Below are positions 15,524 to 22,896 of a stretch of DNA of 27,247 nucleotides, in pieces; positions within the stretch are counted from its first letter, which is position 1, and the number at the start of each line of letters is the position of its first letter. The DNA is taken from contig CALGUG010000046.1 of assembly GCA_937902315.1 (NCBI GenBank), positions 1 through 27,247 on the forward strand. The letters run 5' to 3'. The position numbers and the translations under genes are program-made. Below the pieces are notes generated by a model. It worked only from the letters and a program-made list of their open reading frames with translations. It ran no database searches and was not told the DNA's origin. The stretch is from an uncultured Chloroflexales bacterium (lineage in GTDB: Bacteria > Chloroflexota > Chloroflexia > Chloroflexales > Chloroflexaceae).

Positions 15524-17593
15524 ATGCATACGTGGCTCGAGCGTAGCTACAATCTGCGACCGCTGATCGCTTTGTTGCTTGGCGCAACCAGCTTGGCGCT
15601 GCTACTCTACGCTTGGCAGAGTCCGAGGACTCCGACCGCTGCTTGGTCGCTCGGTTTTCACTACCCCGAAGAGCAGGCCAGCGAATTTCAAGCTTTTTCT
15701 AAAGCGCAAAGCCACTTCTTCGTGCAAGATCTTGCGGCTGGCAGCCAACTTCTCCACGTAGCAGTCAGCTCGCCAACGCCGCTCCCCGAACGAGCACTCA
15801 CGATCAGCTACAACCAAAAGCCCGTCGCTCAAGTTGAGATCGGCCCGCAGCAGCGCCAACTCTATCTGCTGCTGCCTAGACGCGAACAGGTAGCGAGCGA
15901 CGGCTTTTTGATTGGCTTTAGCAGCGAAACGATCCGGCTCGCAAACGACAATCGAGAGCTAGGGCTGCTCTTCGGTGATTTCCTACTGCGCAAGCTCCAA
16001 AGTGACCAGACAGCGATCGCCACCCTGCCATTGCTAGCGGGACTGATCTGTGCTGCTGCTAGCATCGCACTCTGGCGCAGCCGTTTCGCCCTGCCGCTTC
16101 AGGCCAGCACGCTCTGTTTCGGCACACTGACGCTGGCTTGGGCGCTTGCGATGAGCTGGGCCGCGATTCAGCGCTATGAACTGTTTGAAGCCAACACCTA
16201 CGACTTGGGCATCTACGACCAGAATCTATGGCTGATCAGTCGAGGTTATCCGCCTTTCAATACTGGCATGGGCATTCACCTCTTGGGCAACCACGGCGCA
16301 TTGATCCTCTACCCCTTCGCGCTGCTCTATCTGATCGCACCCCATGTCTGGGCGCTCCTGATCGCGCAGGTAGTGCTGCTTGCCGCCGGGGCAACTGCCA
16401 TATTTTTGATCGGCAGCAAGCATGGACACGCTTGGCTAGGCTGCCTAACCGCCATAGTCTACTTGCTGCACCCTGCCAATCAAAATCTGATCTTGTTCGA
16501 TTTTCACCCCGATGCAATCGGGGCGACGGCGCTACTGTTTGCGCTTTGGGCCGCCGACCAGAAGCGCTGGCGCCTAGTGCTGCTCTGTTGTGTGGTCTTG
16601 ATGACCTGCAAAGAGAATTTCGCCTTAACCAGTTGTATGCTAGGTGTCTGGCTGCTCTTGCAACGCCAATGGCGCTATGGCGGTCTATTAGTCATCGCCA
16701 GTCTGGTCTGGTTCGCGATCGCCACCCAACTGCTGCTGCCCAGCTTCAACAACCAAGGCCATTCGATCCACTTGATCGAGCGCTACGGCCAATATGGTGG
16801 CTCCATAAGCGAGATCATCGTCTACTTTTTCAGCAAGCCGCTGCACTTGCTTGAGCTGCTGCTCGGCCAAGAGAATCGCAGCTATCTGCTGCTTTTGCTC
16901 GCACCCTTCGGCCTGCTCTGTCTGCTACGCGCTCACATACTGATCATCGCTTTGCCAGCGCTCTTGCTCAACATGCTCAGCACCGCAGCGGAACAACGCA
17001 GCCTCTACTACCACTACGACGCCTTGGTTGTGGCAGTGATGGCGGTGGCTAGCCTCTATGCTCTGATCTGGCTGAGCGAACAGCGTCTTGGCCAGCGACT
17101 GCTGCCCTTGACCGGAGCGATCTGCGCTGCTGGCTTGTTGCTGTGCTGTACGGCTAGCGATCTACGGCTTGTAGAACTGCAAGAAGATCTGGCTTACAGA
17201 AGCGCCCGTCTGCACTACTACGATTACGCCCTCTCCTTCATTCCTGATGATGCCAATATCGCTGCCGATCTGCAGTTGCAGCCTCATCTGTCTCATCGCC
17301 AGCAGGCTTTTCTGTTTCCAAGCCCATTCAATCAAGCCGTCTACTTCGATCCGGCGGGCCAGCCCTTTACAGAACGTATCGACTACATTTTGTACGATAC
17401 CAAGCGCGCCAACAGCCATTTGATCGATGACGATGAAAAGAGCGATATCCTACGAGAATTGCAGAGCCGAGGTCTCTTTCAAGCGAGCTTACAGATCGAC
17501 GGCTTTTTGGTCTTAGAACGCAAGCCTTCGGCGTTGCCCGATCGCTGTTTTGGGCGCGATTGGCAATCCAGCGATTGTCTGATCCAGCCTTAA
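15524..17593 (+). CDS. DUF2079-family multi-spanning membrane protein
   Basis: 689 residues. One N-terminal span is followed by a roughly 130-residue extracytoplasmic beta-rich segment, then about nine spans. The DUF2079 signatures are clear: NTYDLGIYDQNLWLISRGYPPF (about residue 225-245), LLGNHGALILYPFALLYL, FDFHPDAIGATALLFALWA (about 325-343) and MTCKENFAL. DUF2079 proteins are GT-C-like membrane proteins of unproven activity, often beside polysaccharide genes. The conserved D-x(3)-YDQ and HPDA residues are intact. The N-terminal soluble insertion is an unusual addition. ATG at 15524 has GAGGAG 10 nt upstream; a TTG at 15506 would overlap the previous stop. It is tightly linked to the Ig-GT4 pair. 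Confidence 0.85.
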   Translation: MHTWLERSYNLRPLIALLLGATSLALLLYAWQSPRTPTAAWSLGFHYPEEQASEFQAFSKAQSHFFVQDLAAGSQLLHVAVSSPTPLPERALTISYNQKPVAQVEIGPQQRQLYLLLPRREQVASDGFLIGFSSETIRLANDNRELGLLFGDFLLRKLQSDQTAIATLPLLAGLICAAASIALWRSRFALPLQASTLCFGTLTLAWALAMSWAAIQRYELFEANTYDLGIYDQNLWLISRGYPPFNTGMGIHLLGNHGALILYPFALLYLIAPHVWALLIAQVVLLAAGATAIFLIGSKHGHAWLGCLTAIVYLLHPANQNLILFDFHPDAIGATALLFALWAADQKRWRLVLLCCVVLMTCKENFALTSCMLGVWLLLQRQWRYGGLLVIASLVWFAIATQLLLPSFNNQGHSIHLIERYGQYGGSISEIIVYFFSKPLHLLELLLGQENRSYLLLLLAPFGLLCLLRAHILIIALPALLLNMLSTAAEQRSLYYHYDALVVAVMAVASLYALIWLSEQRLGQRLLPLTGAICAAGLLLCCTASDLRLVELQEDLAYRSARLHYYDYALSFIPDDANIAADLQLQPHLSHRQQAFLFPSPFNQAVYFDPAGQPFTERIDYILYDTKRANSHLIDDDEKSDILRELQSRGLFQASLQIDGFLVLERKPSALPDRCFGRDWQSSDCLIQP

Positions 17594-17606
17594 ACCTAGG
17601 CGATCT

Positions 17607-17773
17607 CACCACATCCGTTTGCATTCTTCAGCGCTCTGGCGGCGTGGTCTTTGCCCCAAATAAGGTAGCGACCGCGTCCGCCTACGGCTATCAACAGCCC
17701 GTCCGTAAGCAGGCTGTTGTAGCTGTGTGCCGAAAGACCGCCCCAAAATACAACAAAGCAGATTTCGTATCAT
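17607..17773 (-). mobile_element. MITE-like repeat with dispersed core copy F (T-type)
   Basis: Minus-strand core TAGCCGTAGGCGGACGCG at 17673-17690. The hairpin has outer GGCGG/CCGCC and inner GGTC/GACC pairs. The ends are CACATCCGTTTGC and GCAGATTTCGTATCA. It is the closest relative in the window of the element inside the GT-C gene. Confidence 0.7.
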
Positions 17774-17949
17774 TCCTCCTCGCTAAGCGGTTGATCGTAT
17801 ACAATACACGCTAGAACTCATTTTTGGCTCACTAAGGGCTGAAGCGCACAAACAAGCAGTTCCGTATTCAAGGCATAGCAATTCCGTTGGATCATTGAGT
17901 TTTCGAAGATTCTCATGGTGCAGACAGCGAATGCATCGTTGAGGCGGGC
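17774..17949. other. Spacer between repeat copies F and G, no gene seen
   Basis: No supported coding frame. A promoter-like ATCGTATACAATACACG occurs at about 17795-17811, matching ATCGTATACAATAGAGC upstream of the AI-2E gene near 24767-24783, but no gene starts nearby. A CAAGCAGTTCCGTATTC near 17853 may be a decayed repeat end. Confidence 0.35.
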
Positions 17950-18056
17950 AAGCCGTTTGTAGCCGTAGGCGGACGCGGTAAGGATCGGATTCGAGCCAAA
18001 GCCCTTACCGCCAACAGTATGAGCTGGTTGAAGTGATCAAGTGAATTTGGTATAAC
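17950..18056 (+). repeat. Dispersed structured repeat, copy G (T-type core)
   Basis: The core TAGCCGTAGGCGGACGCG is at 17960-17977. The inner stem is CGGTAAGG paired with CCTTACCG, longer than in other copies, and differs from them in sequence while keeping pairing. The right end TTGAAGTGATCAAGTGAATTTGGTATAAC completes the element. It lies 75 nt before the GNAT gene. Confidence 0.75.
18028..18056 (+). promoter_or_regulatory. Repeat-borne promoter-like sequence before the GNAT-GT4 pair
   Basis: TTGAAG (18028-18033), 17-nt spacer, TATAAC (18051-18056), with TGG just upstream forming an extended -10. It is the right end of repeat copy G. Predicted start is near 18063, about 70 nt before the GNAT start codon. 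Confidence 0.55.
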
Positions 18057-18130
18057 ATAGCTTCTCAAGCGGCGTTACCGATCTGATCAGTTGTGGAATA
18101 TGGGTTCTTCTAGTGGGACAGGAAAAATCA

Positions 18131-19000
18131 ATGAACGTGCTTCCGCTAAACTCCGATCATCTGCCTGAACTCTATAGCATCTACCGCACGGTCACGGCTC
18201 GCGCCGCTCACTGCCGCTTTGTGCCCAGCTTCGAGCGTTTCTCACTCGCTCTGAGCGAACCGCGCTATAGTGCAACCAAGCTCTTTGTGGCCGAAGAGCA
18301 GGGCAAAGCGCTCGGTTTCGCCGCCTTCGAGCCACGTTCGCCAACCGAAAACGGTCTGTCGCGCGCCAGCATCACTGCGCTGTTCAGCGAACATGAAGAG
18401 GTAGCTCAAACACTGCTGCAGGAGCTTCTAAAGCTCGCCGATCAATTTCAGATCCAGCAATTGGAAGCCTTTCCCGAGCACCATTTTCACTGCCCCGTGC
18501 CCGGCTACAATGCAGGCTGGGACGCACTATCTGATACAATGCCTATGATCGCTCGGGTATTAGCGCGCAATGGCTTTGTGCCGACCTATCGCGAATTACT
18601 CATGATCTGCGATTTTAAGCGCTTCCCTCCTTCTGATGGCGAAGTGCCGGAAGGTCTCAGCTTGCGCAAGCGCGTGCCCGCTATGGGCGGCTGGGAGCTT
18701 TTGCCCTATATCGATCAGCAGCGCGTCGGCAGCGTCCACTACGATACCCTCGCGCGCTTGGTCGACAGCGAAGATGCCAACAAGGTCGGCTATATTTGGG
18801 GTATCAGTGTGATTCAACCGATGCGCCGACGCGGCATCGCTCGCTACCTGACTCGTCGGGTGATGACCCACTTTTATGAGCTTGGTTGCAGCGAGTGTTG
18901 GCTTAGCACCGGGGCACAGAACTTCCCTGCTCAACCGCTCTATTTATCGCTCGGTTTTGAAGTCGCCGATACGACCGTCAGTTTCCGACGGCTTCTATAA
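18131..19000 (+). CDS. GNAT-family N-acetyltransferase (two-domain)
   Basis: 289 residues, long enough for two GNAT-like halves. The N-terminal half (LFVAEEQGKALGFAAFEPRS) looks like a degenerate GNAT core. The C-terminal half has the complete acetyl-CoA pyrophosphate-binding segment VIQPMRRRGIARYLTRRVM (from about residue 229) and the closing LYLSLGFEVADTTVSF. It would transfer an acetyl group from acetyl-CoA to an amine. Its place 15 nt before a glycosyltransferase gene suggests acetylation of an aminosugar or related glycan precursor, but this is inference. ATG at 18131 has AGGAAAA 7 nt upstream; a GTG at 18113 is less likely. Transcription probably starts from the repeat-borne promoter just upstream. 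Confidence 0.85.
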   Translation: MNVLPLNSDHLPELYSIYRTVTARAAHCRFVPSFERFSLALSEPRYSATKLFVAEEQGKALGFAAFEPRSPTENGLSRASITALFSEHEEVAQTLLQELLKLADQFQIQQLEAFPEHHFHCPVPGYNAGWDALSDTMPMIARVLARNGFVPTYRELLMICDFKRFPPSDGEVPEGLSLRKRVPAMGGWELLPYIDQQRVGSVHYDTLARLVDSEDANKVGYIWGISVIQPMRRRGIARYLTRRVMTHFYELGCSECWLSTGAQNFPAQPLYLSLGFEVADTTVSFRRLL

Positions 19001-19015
19001 GATATTGCTTGCTCT

Positions 19016-20665
19016 ATGACACACAGTTCAAACACAATCGGATTTGTGACACCACGTTACGGTGTTGATATTTTGGGCGGTGCCGAGCGCCACGTTCGTT
19101 CTTTGGCCGAACAGCTGGTGAAGGGTGGTTGGAAGGTCGAAGCGCTCACAACCTGCACCGAAAGCCTGATCGAGATCCGCAATACCCTTCCGCCAGGCAC
19201 AAGCGAGGTCAACGGCGTTACTGTGCGGCGCTTCCCCGCCGATCAGACTGATATTGCGCGCTACCATCGAGTTGCAGCCTTGGCCCAGAGCGGCGCCAAG
19301 GTCAGCTATAGCGACCAGCTCGAATTTATGCGCCATTCGATCAACAGCGGGCCGCTCTACGAATATCTGCGCAGTCACGCCGACGAATATCGCTGCATCG
19401 TGTTTGCGCCCTACCTGTTTGGAACCACCTATTGGGGCATTCAGGCGGTGCCACACAAAGCGATCTTAATGCCCTGCCTTCACGATGAGCCCTACGCCTA
19501 TTTCGACCTGATTCGCGATATGTTTGAACAGGTACAGGGCATCTTCTTCAATACGCCGCCCGAATACGAGTTCGCTCGCAATAAACTCGGCTTGATCAAT
19601 CCCAATGCCCAGATCGTCGGCATGGAGTTCCCCGATCAGCCCAAGGGCGATGGCGAAGGCTTTCGCGCCAAACACCAGCTCAAAGGCAATGTTTTGCTCT
19701 ATACGGGCCGTCTGGAAGAGGGCAAGAATATCCCCCTTTTGCTCGACTACTTTACGCGCTATAGCGATGAGCAGCCCGGCAAATGGACGCTGGTGATCAC
19801 CGGACGCGGCCCAGTTGAGATCCCCAAACGGCCCGATATTGTTTATCTGGGTATGTTGCCTGAAGAGGAGATGAAGGATCTCTCGGCGGCCTGCAGCCTC
19901 TTTTGTCTGCCTTCGCTCAACGAGAGCATGTCGATTGTGCTGATGGAGACTTGGCTGCAAGATCGACCTGTGTTGGTGCACGCCGACTGCGCCGTAACCC
20001 ATTACCATATCAAGCAGAGCCAAGGCGGTTTGGCTTTCGATAGCTACGAAAGCTTTAAAGCAGCCCTCGAGCGCATCGCCGCCGAGCCAGAGACCGCCCG
20101 AGCCATGGGCCAGCGCGGCCACGCGTATGTACGCCAGACCTTCAATTCGGAAGCGGTCTATGCGCGCCTCACCAAGGCCATCAACGACTTTACCGCCCCG
20201 CGCAGCCTCTATGACCAACTCAGCCAGCAAGCTATCGTACACGCCCGCTCGTTCTCGCGCGAGCGCTTCGACGAACGTTTCGAAGCGATTTTAAAGCAAG
20301 TTGAAGCCGAGACAGCCGGACAAGGCCTTACCCCTCAGCAGATCAGTGCGCTGCGCCAGGCTGCTCTCGTCGGTATGCCCGACTATCAAGTGCAATCGGG
20401 TGCGCCCTTCGGTTTAGGCAAGCTGATCGTCTGGTTGCGCAACCAGCTCACATCGCACCTGCGCGAGCCCTATCTCGATCCGATCATCGCCCGCCAAGAG
20501 CACTACAACCGCCAATTGCTCGACGTGATCTTACCAGCCTTGGAACGAAGCGTTCGCTCGCAACAACGCCTTGAACGCCAAGTGCGCATGCTCGAACAAC
20601 AGGTTAGTGAACTGCAAAAGCAATTGGCCTCGAGCGAAAAAGCCACAAATGAGCTGCACAAATAG
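19016..20665 (+). CDS. GT4-family glycosyltransferase with C-terminal coiled-coil tail
   Basis: 549 residues. The GT-B fold starts with FVTPRYGVDILGGAERHVRSLAEQL, the classic GT4 glycine-rich opening. It has LLYTGRLEEGKNIPLLLDYF (about 228-246) and EX7E in NESMSIVLMETW (about 302-310). After about residue 400 comes an extra region: helical sequence, then LGKLIVWLRNQLTSHLREPYLDPIIARQEHYNRQL, then a coiled coil to the end (QQRLERQVRMLEQQVSELQKQLASSEK). This tail resembles the separate coiled-coil protein at 9105-9617. The tail may anchor the enzyme to membrane or to partners. The ATG lies 15 nt after the GNAT stop with only a weak ribosome-binding site, so coupling is likely. Last gene of the glycan cluster. 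Confidence 0.88.
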   Translation: MTHSSNTIGFVTPRYGVDILGGAERHVRSLAEQLVKGGWKVEALTTCTESLIEIRNTLPPGTSEVNGVTVRRFPADQTDIARYHRVAALAQSGAKVSYSDQLEFMRHSINSGPLYEYLRSHADEYRCIVFAPYLFGTTYWGIQAVPHKAILMPCLHDEPYAYFDLIRDMFEQVQGIFFNTPPEYEFARNKLGLINPNAQIVGMEFPDQPKGDGEGFRAKHQLKGNVLLYTGRLEEGKNIPLLLDYFTRYSDEQPGKWTLVITGRGPVEIPKRPDIVYLGMLPEEEMKDLSAACSLFCLPSLNESMSIVLMETWLQDRPVLVHADCAVTHYHIKQSQGGLAFDSYESFKAALERIAAEPETARAMGQRGHAYVRQTFNSEAVYARLTKAINDFTAPRSLYDQLSQQAIVHARSFSRERFDERFEAILKQVEAETAGQGLTPQQISALRQAALVGMPDYQVQSGAPFGLGKLIVWLRNQLTSHLREPYLDPIIARQEHYNRQLLDVILPALERSVRSQQRLERQVRMLEQQVSELQKQLASSEKATNELHK

Positions 20666-20722
20666 TGCAACTGGTGCGAGCGCTGCTGTATCCGATAGCT
20701 TATAGCAACGTTCCTGAGAGTA

Positions 20723-20731
20723 TGGTATACT
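20723..20731 (+). promoter_or_regulatory. Extended -10 promoter-like site before the pseudouridine synthase gene
   Basis: TGG followed by TATACT (20726-20731) matches an extended -10; no good -35 is present. It would give a leader of about 130 nt containing two small hairpins. Confidence 0.4.
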
Positions 20732-20812
20732 AGTACATTAGGAGCAACAGCGTCAACATACAACTGGCGCTGTGCTAATTATTTTCCCCAATATTTGGAA
20801 TGCCAGAGAGGA

Positions 20813-20847
20813 GATGCTTCGGCATCACCCTGTGTCGACAATACAGG
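20813..20847 (+). promoter_or_regulatory. Two small hairpins in the leader of the pseudouridine synthase gene
   Basis: GATGC-TTCG-GCATC (20813-20826) is a stem capped by a UUCG tetraloop, a very stable RNA motif. CCTGT/ACAGG (20829-20833 with 20843-20847) follows. The second ends 22 nt before the start codon, and there is no clear Shine-Dalgarno, so leader structure may influence translation. Confidence 0.35.
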
Positions 20848-20869
20848 CGTCTGCCGCTGCAACAAAACA

Positions 20870-22534
20870 ATGGGCGCTGAGCGATTACAAAAAGTGTTAG
20901 CCAGCGCTGGCATAGCCTCGCGACGAGACTGTGAGGAACTGATTGCCAGTGGAAGAGTAACAGTCAATGGGCGCGTGATGCACGAATTAGGTGCGCGCGT
21001 TGACATCGCTGTTGATACGATTGAGGTTGATGGCAAACCCATTCAACCACCAGGTGAGCGTACCTACATTATGCTTCACAAGCCGGTCGGTGTAGTCTCG
21101 ACCGCCGATGACCCCCAAGGTCGGCCTACCGTAGTCGAATTAGTTGAAAGCAATGCACGGCTCTTCCCTGTTGGGCGGCTCGACGTCGACAGCGAAGGTC
21201 TGATTCTGCTGACCGACGACGGTGAACTAACCCATAAGCTGACCCATCCTAGTTTCGAAGTCGAAAAAGAGTATCGCGCTCTGCTGAACGAAGCACCTTC
21301 AGGCGATGCCTTACGCCAGTGGCGCGAAGGCGTCATGTTATACGGGGAGCGAACCGCTCCGGCATGGGTAGAAGTGCTCGAGCCAGCAGAACAAGGCGTC
21401 TGGGTTCGTGTTGTGATCCGCGAAGGTCGCAAGCGCCAAATCCGCGAAGTCGCCAAATTACTCGGCTATCAAGTGTTGCGCCTCCAACGCATCCGTGAAG
21501 ACACGCTCTTGTTGGGCGATCTGCCCCTCGGTTCTTGGCGACACCTCACGCCCGAGGAGGTTAAAGCCCTGCAAGACCATGTGGCTGAAATTTCCCGTAC
21601 AACCAGCCGTTTAGCCCGTGCCAACCGCCGCAACGAAGAAGAAAGTGACGAAGTGAAAGAGCGCCCAAGCCGTCCGGCTCAGCCCAAATATATTGACGAA
21701 ACCGATGAGCCGGAAGATGGCATTGTGCGCCCACAACGTGGCGAACAGCGCGAATTCCGTCCTCGCACCCCGTATGGCGAACGTTCCGGTCGCGATTTCG
21801 ATCGCAACAATCGATCGGATTTCCGCAGCGATCGCCGCGATGAGCGCGGTTCCCGCAGTGATCGCCGCGATGAGCGCGGTTCCCGCAGTGATCGCCGCGA
21901 TGAGCGTGGCTTCCGTGGCGAGCGCAACGATCGTGGCTTCGATCGTCGCGATGAGCGTGGCTTCCGTGGCGAGCGCAACGACCGTGGCTTCGATCGCCGC
22001 GATGAGCGCGGCTTCCGTGGTGAGCGCGGTAACGATCGTGGCTTCGATCGCCGCGATGAGCGTGGCTTCGATCGCCGCGATGAGCGTGGCTTCCGTGGTG
22101 AACGCGGTAACGATCGTGACTTCGATCGTCGCAATGATCGCGCTTTCCGTGGCGAGCGCAACGACCGTGGCTTTGAGCGTCGCGATGATCGTGGTTTCCG
22201 TGGTGAGCGCGGTAACGATCGTGGCTTTGAGCGTCGCGATGATCGTGGTTTCCGTGGTGAGCGCGGTAACGATCGTGGCTTTGAGCGTCGCGATGATCGT
22301 GGTTTCCGTGGTGAGCGTGGTAACGATCGTGGCTTTGAGCGTCGTGACGACCGCGGCTTCCGTGGCGAGCAGCGGCCCGAGCGCAGCGAACCCCGTTCGG
22401 ATTCGCGTTCGGATTCCCATCTAGCATCTCGTAGTCCCCGCATTGCGCGCGGAAGCTTCCGCAACCCGATCGCAGGACGACCAGCCTTCCCACTGCGCCG
22501 TCGCTCGGGCCGTCCAAGCGACGATGAAGAATAA
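20870..22534 (+). CDS. rRNA pseudouridine synthase (RsuA/RluB family) with long RG/RD-rich tail
   Basis: Isomerises a uridine of rRNA to pseudouridine. The 554 residues start with an S4 RNA-binding domain (about 4-50; RLQKVLASAGIASRRDCEELIASGRVTVNG). The RsuA/RluB/E/F catalytic domain follows, with the nucleophile Asp105 in VGRLDVDSEGLILLTDDG and the family's REGRKRQIREVAKLLGYQVLRLQRIR. The enzyme core ends near residue 250. The remaining 300 residues are low-complexity, with Arg/Gly/Asp/Glu-rich repeats (units like GFERRDDRGFRGERGNDR) encoded by a DNA tandem array. Such tails are known on some RluB homologues and RNA helicases and are thought to contact RNA, but this one is unusually long and regular. 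I chose ATG at 20870, which directly precedes the S4 domain; an upstream in-frame TTG at 20795 would add residues from a hairpin-bearing leader. Confidence 0.92.
   Translation: MGAERLQKVLASAGIASRRDCEELIASGRVTVNGRVMHELGARVDIAVDTIEVDGKPIQPPGERTYIMLHKPVGVVSTADDPQGRPTVVELVESNARLFPVGRLDVDSEGLILLTDDGELTHKLTHPSFEVEKEYRALLNEAPSGDALRQWREGVMLYGERTAPAWVEVLEPAEQGVWVRVVIREGRKRQIREVAKLLGYQVLRLQRIREDTLLLGDLPLGSWRHLTPEEVKALQDHVAEISRTTSRLARANRRNEEESDEVKERPSRPAQPKYIDETDEPEDGIVRPQRGEQREFRPRTPYGERSGRDFDRNNRSDFRSDRRDERGSRSDRRDERGSRSDRRDERGFRGERNDRGFDRRDERGFRGERNDRGFDRRDERGFRGERGNDRGFDRRDERGFDRRDERGFRGERGNDRDFDRRNDRAFRGERNDRGFERRDDRGFRGERGNDRGFERRDDRGFRGERGNDRGFERRDDRGFRGERGNDRGFERRDDRGFRGEQRPERSEPRSDSRSDSHLASRSPRIARGSFRNPIAGRPAFPLRRRSGRPSDDEE
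21821..22372 (+). repeat. In-gene tandem repeat array encoding the RG/RD tail
   Basis: Two repeat classes are visible. Near 21821-21905 there are 30-nt units (encoding SRSDRRDERG). From about 22165 onward there are 54-nt units (encoding GFERRDDRGFRGERGNDR), at least three of them almost identical at DNA level. Between them are related but shuffled units. Unit lengths are all multiples of three, so gain or loss of a unit keeps the frame. All frames on both strands remain largely open here because of the composition. Confidence 0.85.
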
Positions 22535-22881
22535 GGCGTCGTCGGATCTGTAGCTTATTGGCCCTTTAGCTGTCTACAACAGAGCAACGTTGTAATGAGC
22601 CAGCATAAAGGGCCATAACTCGATCGCTGTGTTAGAGCGACCACATCGAATTGAGGCGTTTAGCCCCTACTGCGTCCGCTCAGCTTGTCGAAGACATAGA
22701 TCGAGAACCAGCATACAGCGTTGTAACGTGTCGCTACAAACAGACTGAACAAAACTCGTTTGACGTAAAGGGCTAAGATATCGTAAAACTGTTCTGACAC
22801 TAATTCCAACTCGGATAATACCGGTTTGGAATGCGTTCTTGTTTGTAGTGGAACTCGTTCTAATCGCTTTTCGGTATCTGT
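22535..22881. other. Spacer between the pseudouridine synthase gene and minC
   Basis: No supported gene. A nested inverted repeat at 22560-22568/22606-22614 (GGCCCTTTA/TAAAGGGCC), with an inner TACAAC/GTTGTA pair, may act as a terminator or processing signal after the pseudouridine synthase gene, but lacks a T-run. GCGTCCGCTCAGCTTGTCGAAG near 22671 resembles fragments of the dispersed repeats. Confidence 0.5.
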
Positions 22882-22887
22882 TATAAT
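22882..22887 (+). promoter_or_regulatory. -10 box of minC, possibly giving a leaderless mRNA
   Basis: A perfect TATAAT ends only 9 nt before the minC ATG. A usual transcription start 6-8 nt after the box would fall 1-4 nt before or at the start codon. No Shine-Dalgarno is visible between them. No good -35 accompanies the box. Confidence 0.45.
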
Positions 22888-22896
22888 CAAACAGCT

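Noticed and set aside
17560..17814. Short plus-strand frame after the DUF2079 gene.
   Set aside because: It reads through a MITE-like repeat and its translation matches the repeat, not a protein family.
21821..22372. CRISPR array suspected from the regularly spaced repeats.
   Set aside because: The units are contiguous, lie in frame within a coding sequence and have no unique spacers.
21561..22517. Long open frames antisense to, and overlapping, the pseudouridine synthase tail (up to about 318 codons).
   Set aside because: They arise because the tandem repeat units are multiples of three and poor in stop codons in all frames. The translations are low-complexity and resemble no protein family, while the sense frame has a clear S4 and catalytic domain.
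22560..22614. Intrinsic terminator after the pseudouridine synthase gene.
   Set aside because: The inverted repeat is real, but no T-run follows on either strand and the loop is long, so I record it only as a possible processing or termination signal within the spacer entry.
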